Source: 66-474 sp035688305 | GTDB lineage: Bacteria; Pseudomonadota; Gammaproteobacteria; Xanthomonadales; Rhodanobacteraceae | Direction: 5' to 3' | Assembly (NCBI GenBank): GCA_035688305.1 | Contig: DASSNC010000013.1 | Location: 1-64,000 of the forward strand | DNA: 64,000 nucleotides | Shown here: piece by piece, positions 24,167-33,420 of the stretch | Numbering within the stretch: position 1 is the stretch's first letter | How the letters are laid out: each line of letters opens with the position of its first letter | Translations under genes and position numbers: made by a program | Notes under the pieces: generated by a model | Told to the model about the DNA's origin: nothing | The model's database searches: none | Seen by the model: only the letters and a program-made list of their open reading frames with translations

Positions 24167-25427
24167 GCGTGGTCACCCTTTCCGGTACCGGCTTGGTCTT
24201 TTCCAGGCCGAAGAACGTGTACACCCACAGGAAGATGAAGAACCCGAAGTACAGGACCACAAGGATCCGGCCGAACAGGTTTTCGATGGTGGTGATGTCG
24301 GCCTGCGGCCCGAAGATGGCAACGATCCAGCCCGGCGTGAGGTCTGCGCCGATCGCGGCCAGCAGCAGGAACACGATTGCGAAGATCGTGATGGCGATCT
24401 TGTAGGACAGCCCGCGGTAACGGATCGATTTGACCCCGCCGCGGTCCAGCCACGGCACCAGGAACAGCACCACGATCGACAGACCCATCGCCAACACGCC
24501 GAAGCCCTTGCTCGGGATCATGCGCAGGATTGCGTAGAACGGCGAGAAGTACCACACCGGCTTGATCGTGGCCGGGGTGACGAGATCGTTGGCCGGGATC
24601 GAGTTGTCGTGTTCGAGGAAGAACCCGCCCACGGTTGGCGCGAAGAAGATGATGACCGCGCAGATGACCAGGAACACGCCCACGCCGACGAGGTCCTTCA
24701 GCGTGTAGTAGGGGTGGAACGGGATGCCGTCGAGGGCATGCCCATCCGGGCCCTTGTGCTTCTTGATGTCGACGCCGTCGGGGTTGTTGGAGCCGACTTC
24801 GTGCAGCGCGCCCAGGTGCAGCACCACCAGCAGCAGCAGCACCAGCGGCAACGCCACGACGTGCAGCGCGAAGAAGCGGTTGAGCGTGGGGTCGGACGGC
24901 ACGAAGCTGCCCATGATCCAGGTGACCAGGTGCTCGCCGATCACCGGGATCGCGCTGAACAAGGTGATGATCACCTTGGCACCCCAGAACGACATGTTGC
25001 CCCACGGCAGCACGTAGCCCATGAAGGCTTCGGCCATCAGCGCGAGGAAGATGAGCATGCCGAGCAGCCAGACCAGCTCGCGCGGCTTCTTGTACGAGCC
25101 GTACATGAGGCCGCGGAACATGTGCAGGTAGATCACGATGAAGAACATCGAGGCGCCGGTGACGTGCATGTAACGCACCAGCCAGCCCCAATGCACGTCG
25201 CGCATGATGTACTGCACCGAATCGAACGCACCTGCGGCGGTCGGGGTGTAGAACATCGTCAGGAAGATGCCCGTGACGATCTGGTTCACCAGCACCAGCA
25301 TCGCCAGCGAACCGAAGTAGTACATCACATTGAAGTTTTTCGGAGCGTAATACTCCGTCATGTGCTTCTTGTAGGCTTCGCCCATCCCGGGCGCGCGATC
25401 GTTGAACCACTGCGTGAGTGCGCGCAT
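24159..25427 (-). CDS. petB: Cytochrome b of the bc1 complex
   Basis: Cytochrome b carries the two b hemes and the Qo/Qi quinol sites. The 422-aa protein has the eight transmembrane helices of the full-length (not split b6/subunit IV) form. Conserved segments include GYVLPWGNMSFWGAKV near the Qo site and heme-ligand histidine pairs in helices B and D. The PEWY-like loop is represented by KPVWYFSPFYAILR. It starts in a TAATG overlap with the petA stop and overlaps petC by 8 bases. Confidence 0.96.
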   Translation of the reverse strand: MRALTQWFNDRAPGMGEAYKKHMTEYYAPKNFNVMYYFGSLAMLVLVNQIVTGIFLTMFYTPTAAGAFDSVQYIMRDVHWGWLVRYMHVTGASMFFIVIYLHMFRGLMYGSYKKPRELVWLLGMLIFLALMAEAFMGYVLPWGNMSFWGAKVIITLFSAIPVIGEHLVTWIMGSFVPSDPTLNRFFALHVVALPLVLLLLVVLHLGALHEVGSNNPDGVDIKKHKGPDGHALDGIPFHPYYTLKDLVGVGVFLVICAVIIFFAPTVGGFFLEHDNSIPANDLVTPATIKPVWYFSPFYAILRMIPSKGFGVLAMGLSIVVLFLVPWLDRGGVKSIRYRGLSYKIAITIFAIVFLLLAAIGADLTPGWIVAIFGPQADITTIENLFGRILVVLYFGFFIFLWVYTFFGLEKTKPVPERVTTHA

Positions 25428-26023
25428 TACGCGGCTCCTTTCGGATCGACGCCGATCTGGATGTGGGTGTCATCGACGAAGTGATACGGCGGCACCACCA
25501 TGTTGAGCGGGGCCGGCACGCCGTCGTACACGCGCGCGGCGAGGTCGTAGCGCGAGTGGTGGCAGGGGCAGTAGAAGCCGCCCTTCCAGTTCGGATCGAA
25601 CGGCTCGGGCTTTACCTCGCCCTTGTAGTCGGGTACGCAGCCGAGGTGGGTGCAGATGCCGATCAAGACCATCCACTCCGGCTTGATCGAGCGGGTGCCG
25701 TTCTGGCAATACTTCGGCTGCTGCGGTTCCTTTGAATCCGGATCGCGCAGGCGCGGATCCTGCTTGGGCAGCCACTGCAGCTGGTCGGGCGTGCGGTTGA
25801 CGACGAACACCGGCTGGCTTTGCCAGCCGTAGCGCACCATCTGGCCCGGCTCGATCTTGCCGATGGCAACCGTGACAGGCGCTCCGGCCGCCTCGGCCCG
25901 CGCGCTGGGCAGCCAGGTTTCCACGAACGGAATCGCCGTGATGATGAGGCCGGCACCGCCGATCACGGCGGTGGATGCGGTCAGGAATCTGCGTCGCCCC
26001 TTGTTGATGCTTTCGTCCGCCAT
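25427..26023 (-). CDS. petA: Rieske iron-sulfur subunit of the bc1 complex
   Basis: The 198-aa protein has a Tat-like N-terminus (NKGRRRFLTASTAV) with a hydrophobic anchor. The [2Fe-2S] ligand motifs are CTHLGC and CPCHHS in the C-terminal domain. It is the first gene of petA-petB-petC-sspA-sspB. The ATG at 26023 has GAGAGGC just upstream. Upstream in-frame codons to 26131 lack support. It is divergent from the AlgW/DegS-type protease, with about 194 bases between the starts. Confidence 0.96.
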   Translation of the reverse strand: MADESINKGRRRFLTASTAVIGGAGLIITAIPFVETWLPSARAEAAGAPVTVAIGKIEPGQMVRYGWQSQPVFVVNRTPDQLQWLPKQDPRLRDPDSKEPQQPKYCQNGTRSIKPEWMVLIGICTHLGCVPDYKGEVKPEPFDPNWKGGFYCPCHHSRYDLAARVYDGVPAPLNMVVPPYHFVDDTHIQIGVDPKGAA

Positions 26024-26217
26024 CTGCCTCTCCGCGCTTCGGTGATTACGGCCCGGGAACTGTGCCGTGGATGCGTTGGTCCGAGCGTTACGGCCCGGGA
26101 GCCAGCCAGCGAGTGGCCGCATCCCTGCCATGCGTCAGCCCCAAAAATCGTGTTAGTTTAGCGTTCGCTCCCGCAGCGCACAATCATCGACGGCGCCGCC
26201 CGCGGCGGCAATCCCCC

Positions 26218-27390
26218 ATGGCCCGCAAGCTTCGCCCCCTGCTATTCGTCCTGCAGTTCGTGCTGGCGGGCCTCGCTGTCGCGTTCCTGGTCACGCTGAT
26301 ATGGCCCAGCGCCGGGCAGCACCTGCGCGGCAGCTCGACGCCACCCAGCCACGGCTTGGCAACCCCCGCGGCCGCTCCAGCCACGCCAGCCATGCTCGGA
26401 CCTGTGTCCTATGCCGATGCGGTCGCCCGCGCGGCGCCGGCGGTCGTGAACATCTATGCCAACAAGATCATCACCGAGCGGCAGGTGCAGATTTTCCGGG
26501 ATCCGGTGTTGCAGCGGCTGCTTGGCGGCACCATCCAGCCCCTGAAACGCCGCGAGCAAAGCCTGGGCTCGGGCGTGATTTTCACCTCCGATGGCTACAT
26601 CCTGACCAACAACCACGTGATTTCCGGCGCCGACGACATCCAGGTGATGTTGCACGACGGCCGGGTCGCGCACGCAGAGCTGGTCGGCACCGACCCTGAT
26701 ACCGACCTCGCCGTGCTGAAGATCGACGCCGGCACCCTGCCCACGATCCAGGTCGACGCGAATGCGCCGCGGGTCGGCGACGTGGTGCTGGCGATCGGCA
26801 ATCCCTTCGGCATCGGCCAGACCGTGACCATGGGCATCGTAAGCGCACTCGGACGGCAACTGACGCTGTCACCCTACGAAGACTTCATCCAGACCGACGC
26901 GGCCATCAACTCCGGCAACTCGGGTGGTGCCCTGGTCAATGCCGCAGGGCAATTGGTGGGCATCAATACCGCGATGCTGGAACACGGCGCCGCGCAGGGA
27001 ATCGGTTTCGCGATCCCGGTGCGCACGGCGAAACGCGTCCTCGAGCAAATCGTCGAACACGGCAAGGTCGTGCGCGGCTGGCTGGGCGTGGATGTCGGCA
27101 ACGTGGTGGTGGCGGCGGACTCGGGGCTTCCGGCGGCGGCGCGTGGCGCCATCGTGGTGGACGTCTACCCGGGCGGTCCTGCCGCGCGGGCCGGCCTGCA
27201 GCCTGGCGACGTGCTGCTCGCAATCGGCAAGCGCCCAATCATCGATCCCGCCGACTTGCGCACCCGCGAGGCCGAAACCGCACCGGGCACCAGGGTCGTC
27301 ATTGCGGGCTTGCGCGCCGGTCAGCCGTTCCGGACCGAAGTGGTGCTGGCCGAGAGACCCAGCATCAGGAATCCGCGACAGGCAGGGTGA
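26218..27390 (+). CDS. DegS/AlgW-type periplasmic serine protease with one PDZ domain
   Basis: A 390-aa trypsin-like HtrA-family protease. An N-terminal membrane anchor (about 8-28) precedes the catalytic domain, with His133 in NNHVIS, Asp163 in DTDLAVLKID and Ser236 in GNSGGAL. A single C-terminal PDZ domain covers about 290-380. One PDZ plus a membrane anchor is the DegS/AlgW layout. Those proteases cleave the anti-sigma factor RseA/MucA in the envelope stress response, so that role is inferred. The start is the ATG at 26218; a longer frame upstream to 26062 is not protein-like. Its last 26 bases overlap the convergent hydrolase gene. Confidence 0.9.
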   Translation: MARKLRPLLFVLQFVLAGLAVAFLVTLIWPSAGQHLRGSSTPPSHGLATPAAAPATPAMLGPVSYADAVARAAPAVVNIYANKIITERQVQIFRDPVLQRLLGGTIQPLKRREQSLGSGVIFTSDGYILTNNHVISGADDIQVMLHDGRVAHAELVGTDPDTDLAVLKIDAGTLPTIQVDANAPRVGDVVLAIGNPFGIGQTVTMGIVSALGRQLTLSPYEDFIQTDAAINSGNSGGALVNAAGQLVGINTAMLEHGAAQGIGFAIPVRTAKRVLEQIVEHGKVVRGWLGVDVGNVVVAADSGLPAAARGAIVVDVYPGGPAARAGLQPGDVLLAIGKRPIIDPADLRTREAETAPGTRVVIAGLRAGQPFRTEVVLAERPSIRNPRQAG

Positions 27391-28177
27391 CGCCGGCACT
27401 TTTCGTAGTGTTCCGGAACGCCTCCAGCCATTGCGCAACCGCCTCGGCGATGGCCTCCCAGCCCGGCTCGCCCACCAGCCAGTGGGCATGCTGTTCAAGT
27501 TCGCGGTACTCCGCCCGCGCACCGTAACGACGTGCAACCTGACGCACCACGCGCGCTGGCGTGATGCGGTCCTCGCGACCGGCAAGCACCAGCAACGGAC
27601 AGGTGACCGCGCTGGCCTCGACGCGGCTGGCACGGTGGCGGTCCAACGGCCAGAAACCGATCTCGGCCGCCGCGCGACCGGATTCGTACACGAACTGCGC
27701 GTACAGGGCGCGCTGTTGGTCGGGCGGCAACAAGTGCAGCATCGAATACACCGCGGTCCCGAACGGCTGGCGCATCGGCTTGCGCCAGAAGCCCCAGCGC
27801 AGCATCACCGGCAGGAAGCTTCTCAGCACCGAGGGTGCCAGCGCCATGACGCCCGCCGGTGAAGCCGGCGCCAGCAGCACCGCGGCGCGGGCCCGGCCGC
27901 GCGCGCACAGCATCTGCGCCAGCAGGCCGCCCATCGAGTGGCCGATGATCACTGGCGGTTTGTCGAACGCACCAAGCTCGTGCTCGAGCGCGGCGGCATA
28001 GTCGAGCAGGCTCATGCGCCCAAGGCGTGGGTCCGGCCGGTCCGCGGGATCCATGTCGTGGTACGGCAGCGTGGTCGCCACGCAGCGCCAGCCGCGCGCT
28101 TCCAACACGCTGCGGAAATTGGCCCAATAGAAAGCGCCGCCCCACATGCCGTGGATCATGAACACCGTGTCGGTCAT
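27365..28177 (-). CDS. Alpha/beta-hydrolase
   Basis: A 270-aa alpha/beta-hydrolase. The N-terminal FMIHGMWGG supplies the oxyanion HG region, the nucleophile elbow is GHSMGG, and the acid and base lie late in LVLAGREDRITP and in the HAHWLV segment. The substrate cannot be inferred from sequence; it could be a lipase, esterase or dienelactone-type enzyme. The ATG at 28177 is used; a longer frame reads upstream to 28240. Its 3' end overlaps the convergent DegS/AlgW-type gene by 26 bases. Confidence 0.82.
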   Translation of the reverse strand: MTDTVFMIHGMWGGAFYWANFRSVLEARGWRCVATTLPYHDMDPADRPDPRLGRMSLLDYAAALEHELGAFDKPPVIIGHSMGGLLAQMLCARGRARAAVLLAPASPAGVMALAPSVLRSFLPVMLRWGFWRKPMRQPFGTAVYSMLHLLPPDQQRALYAQFVYESGRAAAEIGFWPLDRHRASRVEASAVTCPLLVLAGREDRITPARVVRQVARRYGARAEYRELEQHAHWLVGEPGWEAIAEAVAQWLEAFRNTTKSAGVTLPVADS

Positions 28178-28371
28178 CGCCAGGCTCCGCCCGCCACCAT
28201 TGCCGCACCATACACCCCGCGCCAGCGGACCGGGCGTCACACGCCGGCGCGGCCCGGTCGATCATCGCCCGATGCCAGCTGGCACTTGAAGTGCGCGCAG
28301 CCAATTTCGTCGTGGAAAGCCAGCAGTACCGCGATCACAAGCCGCACGCGGTGCTCGAACGGGGTCAAGTT

Positions 28372-28941
28372 TCAGGCGTGCAGCAGCGCGTGCAGCGGGG
28401 TAGCGGACGGCCAGCGCGCGCGTCCATGCAGGAAATCCAGTTCGATCACGACTGCGGCGCCCGCCACTTGCGCACCCAGCATCGCGACCAGCTCACGCGC
28501 CGCTGCAAGCGTGCCGCCCGTGGCCAGCACGTCATCGACAATCAGCACCCGCGCTCCCGGCGCCAGCGCATCCGCGTGGGCTTCCAGTCGCGCGCTTCCG
28601 TATTCCAGTTCGAAATCCACGCCCAGCGTCGAGCCGGGCAACTTGCCGGCCTTGCGCAACGGCACGAACCCCGCATCCAGTGCACGCGCCAGCGCGGCGC
28701 CGAAGATGAAGCCGCGCGCCTCGATGCCGCACACGGCAGCGACGCGCTGTTCGGTCCAGGGTGCGGCCAGCGCCGCGATGCACTCGGCGAAGGCACGGGC
28801 ATCGGCCAGCAGGGGCGTGATGTCCTTGAACGTCACACCGGGCTTCGGAAAATCCGGCACGTCGCGGATGCGGGCGGCCAGTCGCGGATACGGGCCGGTG
28901 GCGGGTTCGACGGCGGGACCGACCGTCGTCACGCGGGCCAC
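28372..28941 (-). CDS. apt: Adenine phosphoribosyltransferase
   Basis: Apt salvages adenine to AMP using PRPP. The 189-aa protein has the standard IRDVPDFPKPGVTFKDITPLL opening, GIEARGFIFG, and the PRPP-binding VLIVDDVLATGGT motif at about 132-144. The start is a GTG (28941). It overlaps the DUF2007 stop by 13 bases, so the two are co-transcribed. Confidence 0.95.
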   Translation of the reverse strand: MARVTTVGPAVEPATGPYPRLAARIRDVPDFPKPGVTFKDITPLLADARAFAECIAALAAPWTEQRVAAVCGIEARGFIFGAALARALDAGFVPLRKAGKLPGSTLGVDFELEYGSARLEAHADALAPGARVLIVDDVLATGGTLAAARELVAMLGAQVAGAAVVIELDFLHGRARWPSATPLHALLHA

Positions 28942-29231
28942 GGGCGCTGGGGCAAGGCGACGCCGTCCTCGCCTTGCGGCGCGGACGCGGTCTGGTCGCC
29001 ATCGGACGCGACCGGCGCACGCAACATCGCTTCGATTTCGCGCACCACCGGGGCGGCATCGTCAACGAAATTGTCGGGCACGCTGACGCTCAGGAAATCG
29101 CGCGCCGGCAATTGGCCGACGCCCCCGGTCAGGAACTCGCCATTGACGAAGCACGGGATGCCGGCATGGTCGAGCGCATCCTTCACCAGATGCGCATCCA
29201 CGATGTTTTCCGCGCGGTAGACCACTTGCAT
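28929..29231 (-). CDS. DUF2007-family small protein
   Basis: A 100-aa soluble protein. It starts MQVVYRAENIVDAHLVKDAL and has GIPCFVNGEFLTG, the DUF2007 (putative signal transducing) pattern of a small ferredoxin-like fold. The C-terminus is unstructured and acidic. The function is unknown. It sits upstream of apt with a 13-base overlap and is divergent from glnS. A TAGCGT box lies 6 bases before the ATG, and GGACCC between them could instead be a weak ribosome site. Confidence 0.82.
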   Translation of the reverse strand: MQVVYRAENIVDAHLVKDALDHAGIPCFVNGEFLTGGVGQLPARDFLSVSVPDNFVDDAAPVVREIEAMLRAPVASDGDQTASAPQGEDGVALPQRPWPA

Positions 29232-29323
29232 GGGTCCACGCTAGCGCTTGGCGACAGCCACGGCAAGCGGCCGCGGAAGCCCGCGGCTAAACTGTCGCAC
29301 TTTCAGCCCGCTGCAGCCCACTC

Positions 29324-31057
29324 ATGGCGAACGAATCGACCCCGGTTGTCACCAACTTCATCCGCCAGATCGTGCTGGCCGACCAGGCCTCCGGCAAACA
29401 CGGCGGCCGCGTCGCCACGCGCTTTCCGCCGGAGCCGAACGGGCACCTGCACCTCGGCCACGCCAAGGCGATCTGCCTCAATTTCGGGATCGCGAAGGAA
29501 TTCGGCGGCACCTGCAACCTGCGCCTGGACGACACCAACCCCGGCAAGGAAGATCCGGCCTTCGTCGCGGGCATCAAGGACAGCGTGCATTGGCTCGGTT
29601 TCGAATGGAGCGAATTGCGCCACGCCTCGGACTATTTCGAGGTGTTCTATCGCGCCGCGCTGAAATTGATCGAGGACGGCAAGGCCTATGTCGATGATTT
29701 GAACGCCGACGAAGTACGCGCCTACCGCGGCACGCTCACCGAACCGGGCCGCGACTCGCCGCATCGCAGCCGCACGATCGCCGAAAACATCGAGCTGTTC
29801 CAGCGCATGCGCGCCGGTGAATTCGCCGACGGCGCCAGGACCCTGCGCGCGAAAATCGACATGGCCTCGGGCAACATCAACCTGCGCGATCCGGCGTTGT
29901 ACCGGATCCGCAAGGTCGCGCACCAGAACACCGGCGATGCCTGGCCGATCTACCCGATGTACGACTTCGCGCATTCGATCTCGGACGCGCTGGAAGGCAT
30001 CACGCATTCCTTCTGCACGCTGGAATTCGAGGACCATCGCCCGCTCTACGACTGGTGCGTGGACAACGTCGACCTGCCCGGGCATCCGCAATTGTGGCAA
30101 TCGCTGGTGGACAAGGGCCTTCCGACCGCGCCGTCGAAACCGCGCCAGATCGAATTCGCACGCGGCAATCTTTCCTACACCGTGATGAGCAAGCGCAAGC
30201 TGCTGGAACTGGTCAACGACAAGCTCGTGGACGGTTGGGACGATCCGCGCATGCCGACCCTGGCCGGCGCGCGCCGGCGCGGCTTCACCGCCACTGCCAT
30301 CCGCACGTTTTGGGAGCGCGCGGGACTTTCCAAGCAGAACAGCGTGATCGATTACGCCGTACTGGAAGCCTGCGTGCGCGAGGATCTCGACGCACACGCA
30401 CCGCGGCGGATGGCGGTGCTGGATCCGCTGAAACTCGTGCTCACCAACCTGCCGGAAGGCCACGACGAATCGCTGGAATCCCCGAACCACCCGAAGGACG
30501 AATCCTTCGGTACGCGCGCGGTACCGTTCGCGCGCGAGGTGTGGATCGAGCGCGAAGATTTTGCCGAGATGCCACCGAAGGGTTTCAAGCGCCTCGTGCC
30601 CGGCGGTGAAGTGCGCCTGCGTGGCGTCGGCATCGTGCGCTGCGAGGACGTGATCAAGGACGGCGCCGGCAATGTTGTCGAACTGCATGGCACGCTCGAC
30701 CCTGAATCACGCCACGGCATGGAAGGCGCCAACCGCAAGGTCAAGGGCACCATCCATTGGGTCAGCGCGAAGCACGCGCTCGCAGCCGAAGTGCGCCTGT
30801 ACGACCGTCTGTTCAACGCGGCGAACCCGGAAGACGACAGTGACGGCAAGACCTTCCGCGATCATCTCAATCCCGAATCGCGGCGCGTGGTCTGCGGATT
30901 CCTCGAACCGTCACTGCGCGATGCCACTCCCGAACAACACTTCCAGTTCGAGCGCACCGGCTACTTCGTCGCCGACCGCCACGACCATTCACGCGAGCAC
31001 CCGGTCTTCAACCGCACGGTGACGCTGCGCGACAGCTGGTCCCAGGTCTCCCACTGA
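29324..31057 (+). CDS. glnS: Glutaminyl-tRNA synthetase
   Basis: A class I synthetase charging tRNA-Gln. The 577-aa protein has the HIGH-type motif HLHLGHA at about 41-47 after RFPPEPNG, the KMSKS-type loop VMSKRKL near 287-293, and the usual two-barrel anticodon-binding C-terminal half. The length agrees with the bacterial enzyme. Presence of GlnRS fits a gammaproteobacterium. It is monocistronic and divergent from the DUF2007-apt pair. Confidence 0.97.
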   Translation: MANESTPVVTNFIRQIVLADQASGKHGGRVATRFPPEPNGHLHLGHAKAICLNFGIAKEFGGTCNLRLDDTNPGKEDPAFVAGIKDSVHWLGFEWSELRHASDYFEVFYRAALKLIEDGKAYVDDLNADEVRAYRGTLTEPGRDSPHRSRTIAENIELFQRMRAGEFADGARTLRAKIDMASGNINLRDPALYRIRKVAHQNTGDAWPIYPMYDFAHSISDALEGITHSFCTLEFEDHRPLYDWCVDNVDLPGHPQLWQSLVDKGLPTAPSKPRQIEFARGNLSYTVMSKRKLLELVNDKLVDGWDDPRMPTLAGARRRGFTATAIRTFWERAGLSKQNSVIDYAVLEACVREDLDAHAPRRMAVLDPLKLVLTNLPEGHDESLESPNHPKDESFGTRAVPFAREVWIEREDFAEMPPKGFKRLVPGGEVRLRGVGIVRCEDVIKDGAGNVVELHGTLDPESRHGMEGANRKVKGTIHWVSAKHALAAEVRLYDRLFNAANPEDDSDGKTFRDHLNPESRRVVCGFLEPSLRDATPEQHFQFERTGYFVADRHDHSREHPVFNRTVTLRDSWSQVSH

Positions 31058-31346
31058 GCGGTTGCTACCCGTTTCTCCCGGCCGACAAATCCCGCACACG
31101 CGACCCGCCTTCGCGGCGTGAACCGTAACGCATGCTGAAGCGGCGTCAACGCTCGTGGGCCGGGTTGCAACGGCGCGCGGCCAGTGCCGGCGCGGGCTGC
31201 GCGGTGTCGTTGACGGCAACCTGAACGCGATCGTTGCGCATTACCGCAAATTTCACGTCGTGGTTGGTCGCGAGTCATTTTCCTCTTGTTACGTTCGGCC
31301 CGCATCGTCTTGCAAGGCGACGCTTCCGACACAAAAGGAGATCGAC
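31058..31346. other. Intergenic region upstream of the stress cluster
   Basis: About 289 bases between glnS and the BON-domain gene, with no supported coding or RNA gene. The stretch just before the BON gene is somewhat AT-richer (TTTTCCTCTTGTTACG) and may hold its promoter, but no confident sigma motif was seen. Confidence 0.4.
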
Positions 31347-31691
31347 ATGAAACTTTCGCGCATTGTCCCCGTCGTTGCCATCACCGCCGCCCTCGGACTC
31401 GGAATGTCTGCCGGGACCGCATTTGCGGCGCAGCAAACCACACCGACCAGCGACCATTCGTCGAGCGCGAGCCAGGCCGTGAGTGACGCGTGGATCACCA
31501 CCAAGGTGAAAAGCGAGCTTGCCACCACCAAAGGCGTCAAGAGCATGGACATCGACGTCAAAACGGTCGATGGTGTCGTCACGTTGATCGGCGTGCTGCC
31601 AACGCAGCTGGCCGTCGACAAGGCCATCGCCGCGGCAAAAAGCATCAAGGGCGTCAAGGACGTCGACGCCTCCGGCCTCAAGGTCAAGTGA
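31347..31691 (+). CDS. Periplasmic BON-domain protein
   Basis: A 114-aa protein with a signal peptide (about 1-27, ending TAFAAQ) and one BON domain (about 47-112; DAWITTKVKSELAT, then IDVKTVDGVVTLIG). BON proteins of the OsmY type are periplasmic and accumulate under osmotic or envelope stress. The ATG at 31347 is firmly placed by AAAGGAG 7 bases upstream. It heads a run of stress-type genes: two CsbD-like and one DUF1328. Confidence 0.92.
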   Translation: MKLSRIVPVVAITAALGLGMSAGTAFAAQQTTPTSDHSSSASQAVSDAWITTKVKSELATTKGVKSMDIDVKTVDGVVTLIGVLPTQLAVDKAIAAAKSIKGVKDVDASGLKVK

Positions 31692-31701
31692 GGTGCCGGC
31701 G

Positions 31702-31944
31702 ATGACCGCACTCCCGCCGCTCGCCCCCGGCGCCACGACTCCCGAGCCGGGTCAGGACAGGATCAAGCAGGAATGGCCGGCAATCAGCGACAAGCTCCGG
31801 CGGCGTTGGCACAAGCTGACCAGTGACGACGTGTCATATGCCGGCGGCAGCGCCGAATACCTCGCCCGGGTTTTGCAGGATCGCTACGGCGTCGACCGGC
31901 ATGAAGCTGTCCTGCAGGTCCACGAGTTCGAAAGCGAACTTTAG
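31702..31944 (+). CDS. CsbD-like small stress protein
   Basis: An 80-aa protein with the CsbD-like pattern: QEWPAISDKLRRRWHKLTSDD, then GGSAEYLARVLQDRYG. It is related to the gene at 32003 but has an N-terminal proline/alanine extension. Family members are abundant small soluble proteins of unknown biochemical role, often under general-stress control. The gene starts 10 bases after the BON gene stop; the ATG at 31702 is chosen over a GTG nine bases upstream. Confidence 0.85.
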   Translation: MTALPPLAPGATTPEPGQDRIKQEWPAISDKLRRRWHKLTSDDVSYAGGSAEYLARVLQDRYGVDRHEAVLQVHEFESEL

Positions 31945-32002
31945 GCCGAACGTTCGCTGCATCCTGCCCCATCCGGCGTGCACCCACCGAACGGAGAACA
32001 GC

Positions 32003-32200
32003 ATGAACGAAGACAGGATCAAGGGTCAGTGGAAACAACTCCACGGCAAAATGAAAACGCGGTGGGGGAAACTCACCGACGACGACCTGACCGTGGCTTC
32101 CGGGAGCACCGAATATCTCGCGGGCAAATTGCAGGAGCGTTACGGCATCGCCCGCGACGCCGCCCAAAAACAGATAAGGGAATTCGACAGGAACCTGTAA
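32003..32200 (+). CDS. CsbD family protein
   Basis: A 65-aa protein with the canonical CsbD layout: NEDRIKGQWKQLHGKMKTRWGKL, then a DDDLTV turn and KLQERYGIARDAAQKQI. CsbD-like proteins are general-stress proteins of unknown function. The start is well supported by ACGGAGA before the ATG. It is the second of two CsbD-like genes, 58 bases after the first. Confidence 0.93.
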   Translation: MNEDRIKGQWKQLHGKMKTRWGKLTDDDLTVASGSTEYLAGKLQERYGIARDAAQKQIREFDRNL

Positions 32201-32502
32201 GGCATGTCGGTGGGCGGACATCACAAGGATTCGTGAAGTCCGTCCGCCGACCCCGAGGAAACGCCGCCCAGGTGACGTTTCCGGGCGACTCCAGGACGGA
32301 GTCGCGCCGGCCCGAACGCTTCCCCCTTGGCGTTCGCAGCCGGCAACCCCGCAGCTTGTCGGCGAACAGCGCGGGCTTGCTCCGGGCAGGTGACGGACTC
32401 GCCTGTCCGGAAATTTTTGCGAGCGTATGCCACCACGGCAAGGCAATCGATCGTGTACGACCCAAGACACCAACGTCAACCACGTCGCACGAAGAGAACC
32501 CC
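32201..32502. other. Gene-free stretch between CsbD and DUF1328 genes
   Basis: About 302 bases with several readable frames but no protein-like one. I see no RNA gene, terminator with a T-run or dispersed repeat. It presumably holds a promoter for the DUF1328 gene. Confidence 0.45.
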
Positions 32503-32667
32503 ATGCTCTATTACGCCATCGTGTTCCTCATCATCGCACTGGTCGCCGGATTCTTCGGCTTCTTCGGCATCGCCGGCCTCGCCGGCACCATCGCCAAGAT
32601 CCTGTTCGTCATCTTCATCATCCTGTTCATCGCCTCGCTGATTTTCGGTCGCCGACCCCGGGTTTGA
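32503..32667 (+). CDS. DUF1328/YtjA-family membrane protein
   Basis: A 54-aa protein of two hydrophobic helices separated by a glycine-rich turn (MLYYAIVFLIIALVAGFFGF; IAKILFVIFIILFIASLIFG), followed by a short basic tail. This is the DUF1328 (YtjA) pattern. The function is unknown; homologues are often encoded beside CsbD and BON genes. GAAGAG precedes the ATG at a good distance. It closes the stress cluster. Confidence 0.92.
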   Translation: MLYYAIVFLIIALVAGFFGFFGIAGLAGTIAKILFVIFIILFIASLIFGRRPRV

Positions 32668-32764
32668 ATACGTCCGTCCTGCACGGCCGCACCAGACCGT
32701 GCAACACCTGGGCTTGCAGCATGCGTGCGGAGCCGTACAGGGCGCGGCGTGATACGGTGCGCAG

Positions 32765-33331
32765 ATGCATCCATCCACACACCAGGTTCCCGCGACGCAT
32801 CCCGCCTGGTTGCCTGCGCTGCTCGCTTCCAACCATCGCCATGCCGACGCCGACGCGCGCATCGCACTGGCGATTGAACTGGCCAGACTGAACGTCGCGC
32901 ATGCCACCGGTGGTCCATTCGGTGCAGCGGTATTCGACGACTCGGGGACGCTGGTTGCCGCAGGCGTCAATCGTGTGGAGGCGTTGCAATCGTCATTGGC
33001 ACACGCGGAAATCGTGGCACTGGTCGGTGCACAAGAGAAGCTCGGACGGGCACGCCTGAACGACGATGGCCGTCGCTATACCCTCGCGACCAGCGCGCAA
33101 CCGTGCTGCCAGTGCTACGGCGCGATCGTGTGGGCGGGCATCGACGAACTCCTGATCGGCGCGCGCTCGGAAGATACCGAGTCGCTGGCGGGATTCGATG
33201 AAGGTCCGCTGCCGCAAGACTGGGTCGCAGAACTCGAACATCGCGGCATTCGCGTGGTCCGTGACCTGCGGCGCGAAGCCGCGCGGGAGGTGCTCACGGC
33301 CTACGCGAAAACGGGTGGCAGGCGGTATTGA
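32765..33331 (+). CDS. Nucleoside/guanine deaminase-like protein
   Basis: A 188-aa zinc deaminase of the cytidine/deoxycytidylate deaminase superfamily. Zinc ligands and the catalytic acid are visible: His80 and Glu82 in HAEIVAL, and Cys114/Cys117 in PCCQC. The GGPFGAAVFDDSG segment resembles guanine deaminase and TadA-type proteins; the base substrate is not certain. A TACGGT box lies 6 bases before the ATG, with no Shine-Dalgarno sequence. Confidence 0.82.
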   Translation: MHPSTHQVPATHPAWLPALLASNHRHADADARIALAIELARLNVAHATGGPFGAAVFDDSGTLVAAGVNRVEALQSSLAHAEIVALVGAQEKLGRARLNDDGRRYTLATSAQPCCQCYGAIVWAGIDELLIGARSEDTESLAGFDEGPLPQDWVAELEHRGIRVVRDLRREAAREVLTAYAKTGGRRY

Positions 33332-33420
33332 CGCAGGTCAATATTGAACCCGGTCGTTTCGCGTGCCCGTACGCGACCGGCTATGCTTGCGGGTAATCCG
33401 TCTTGTCCCGCCGCCCATCC

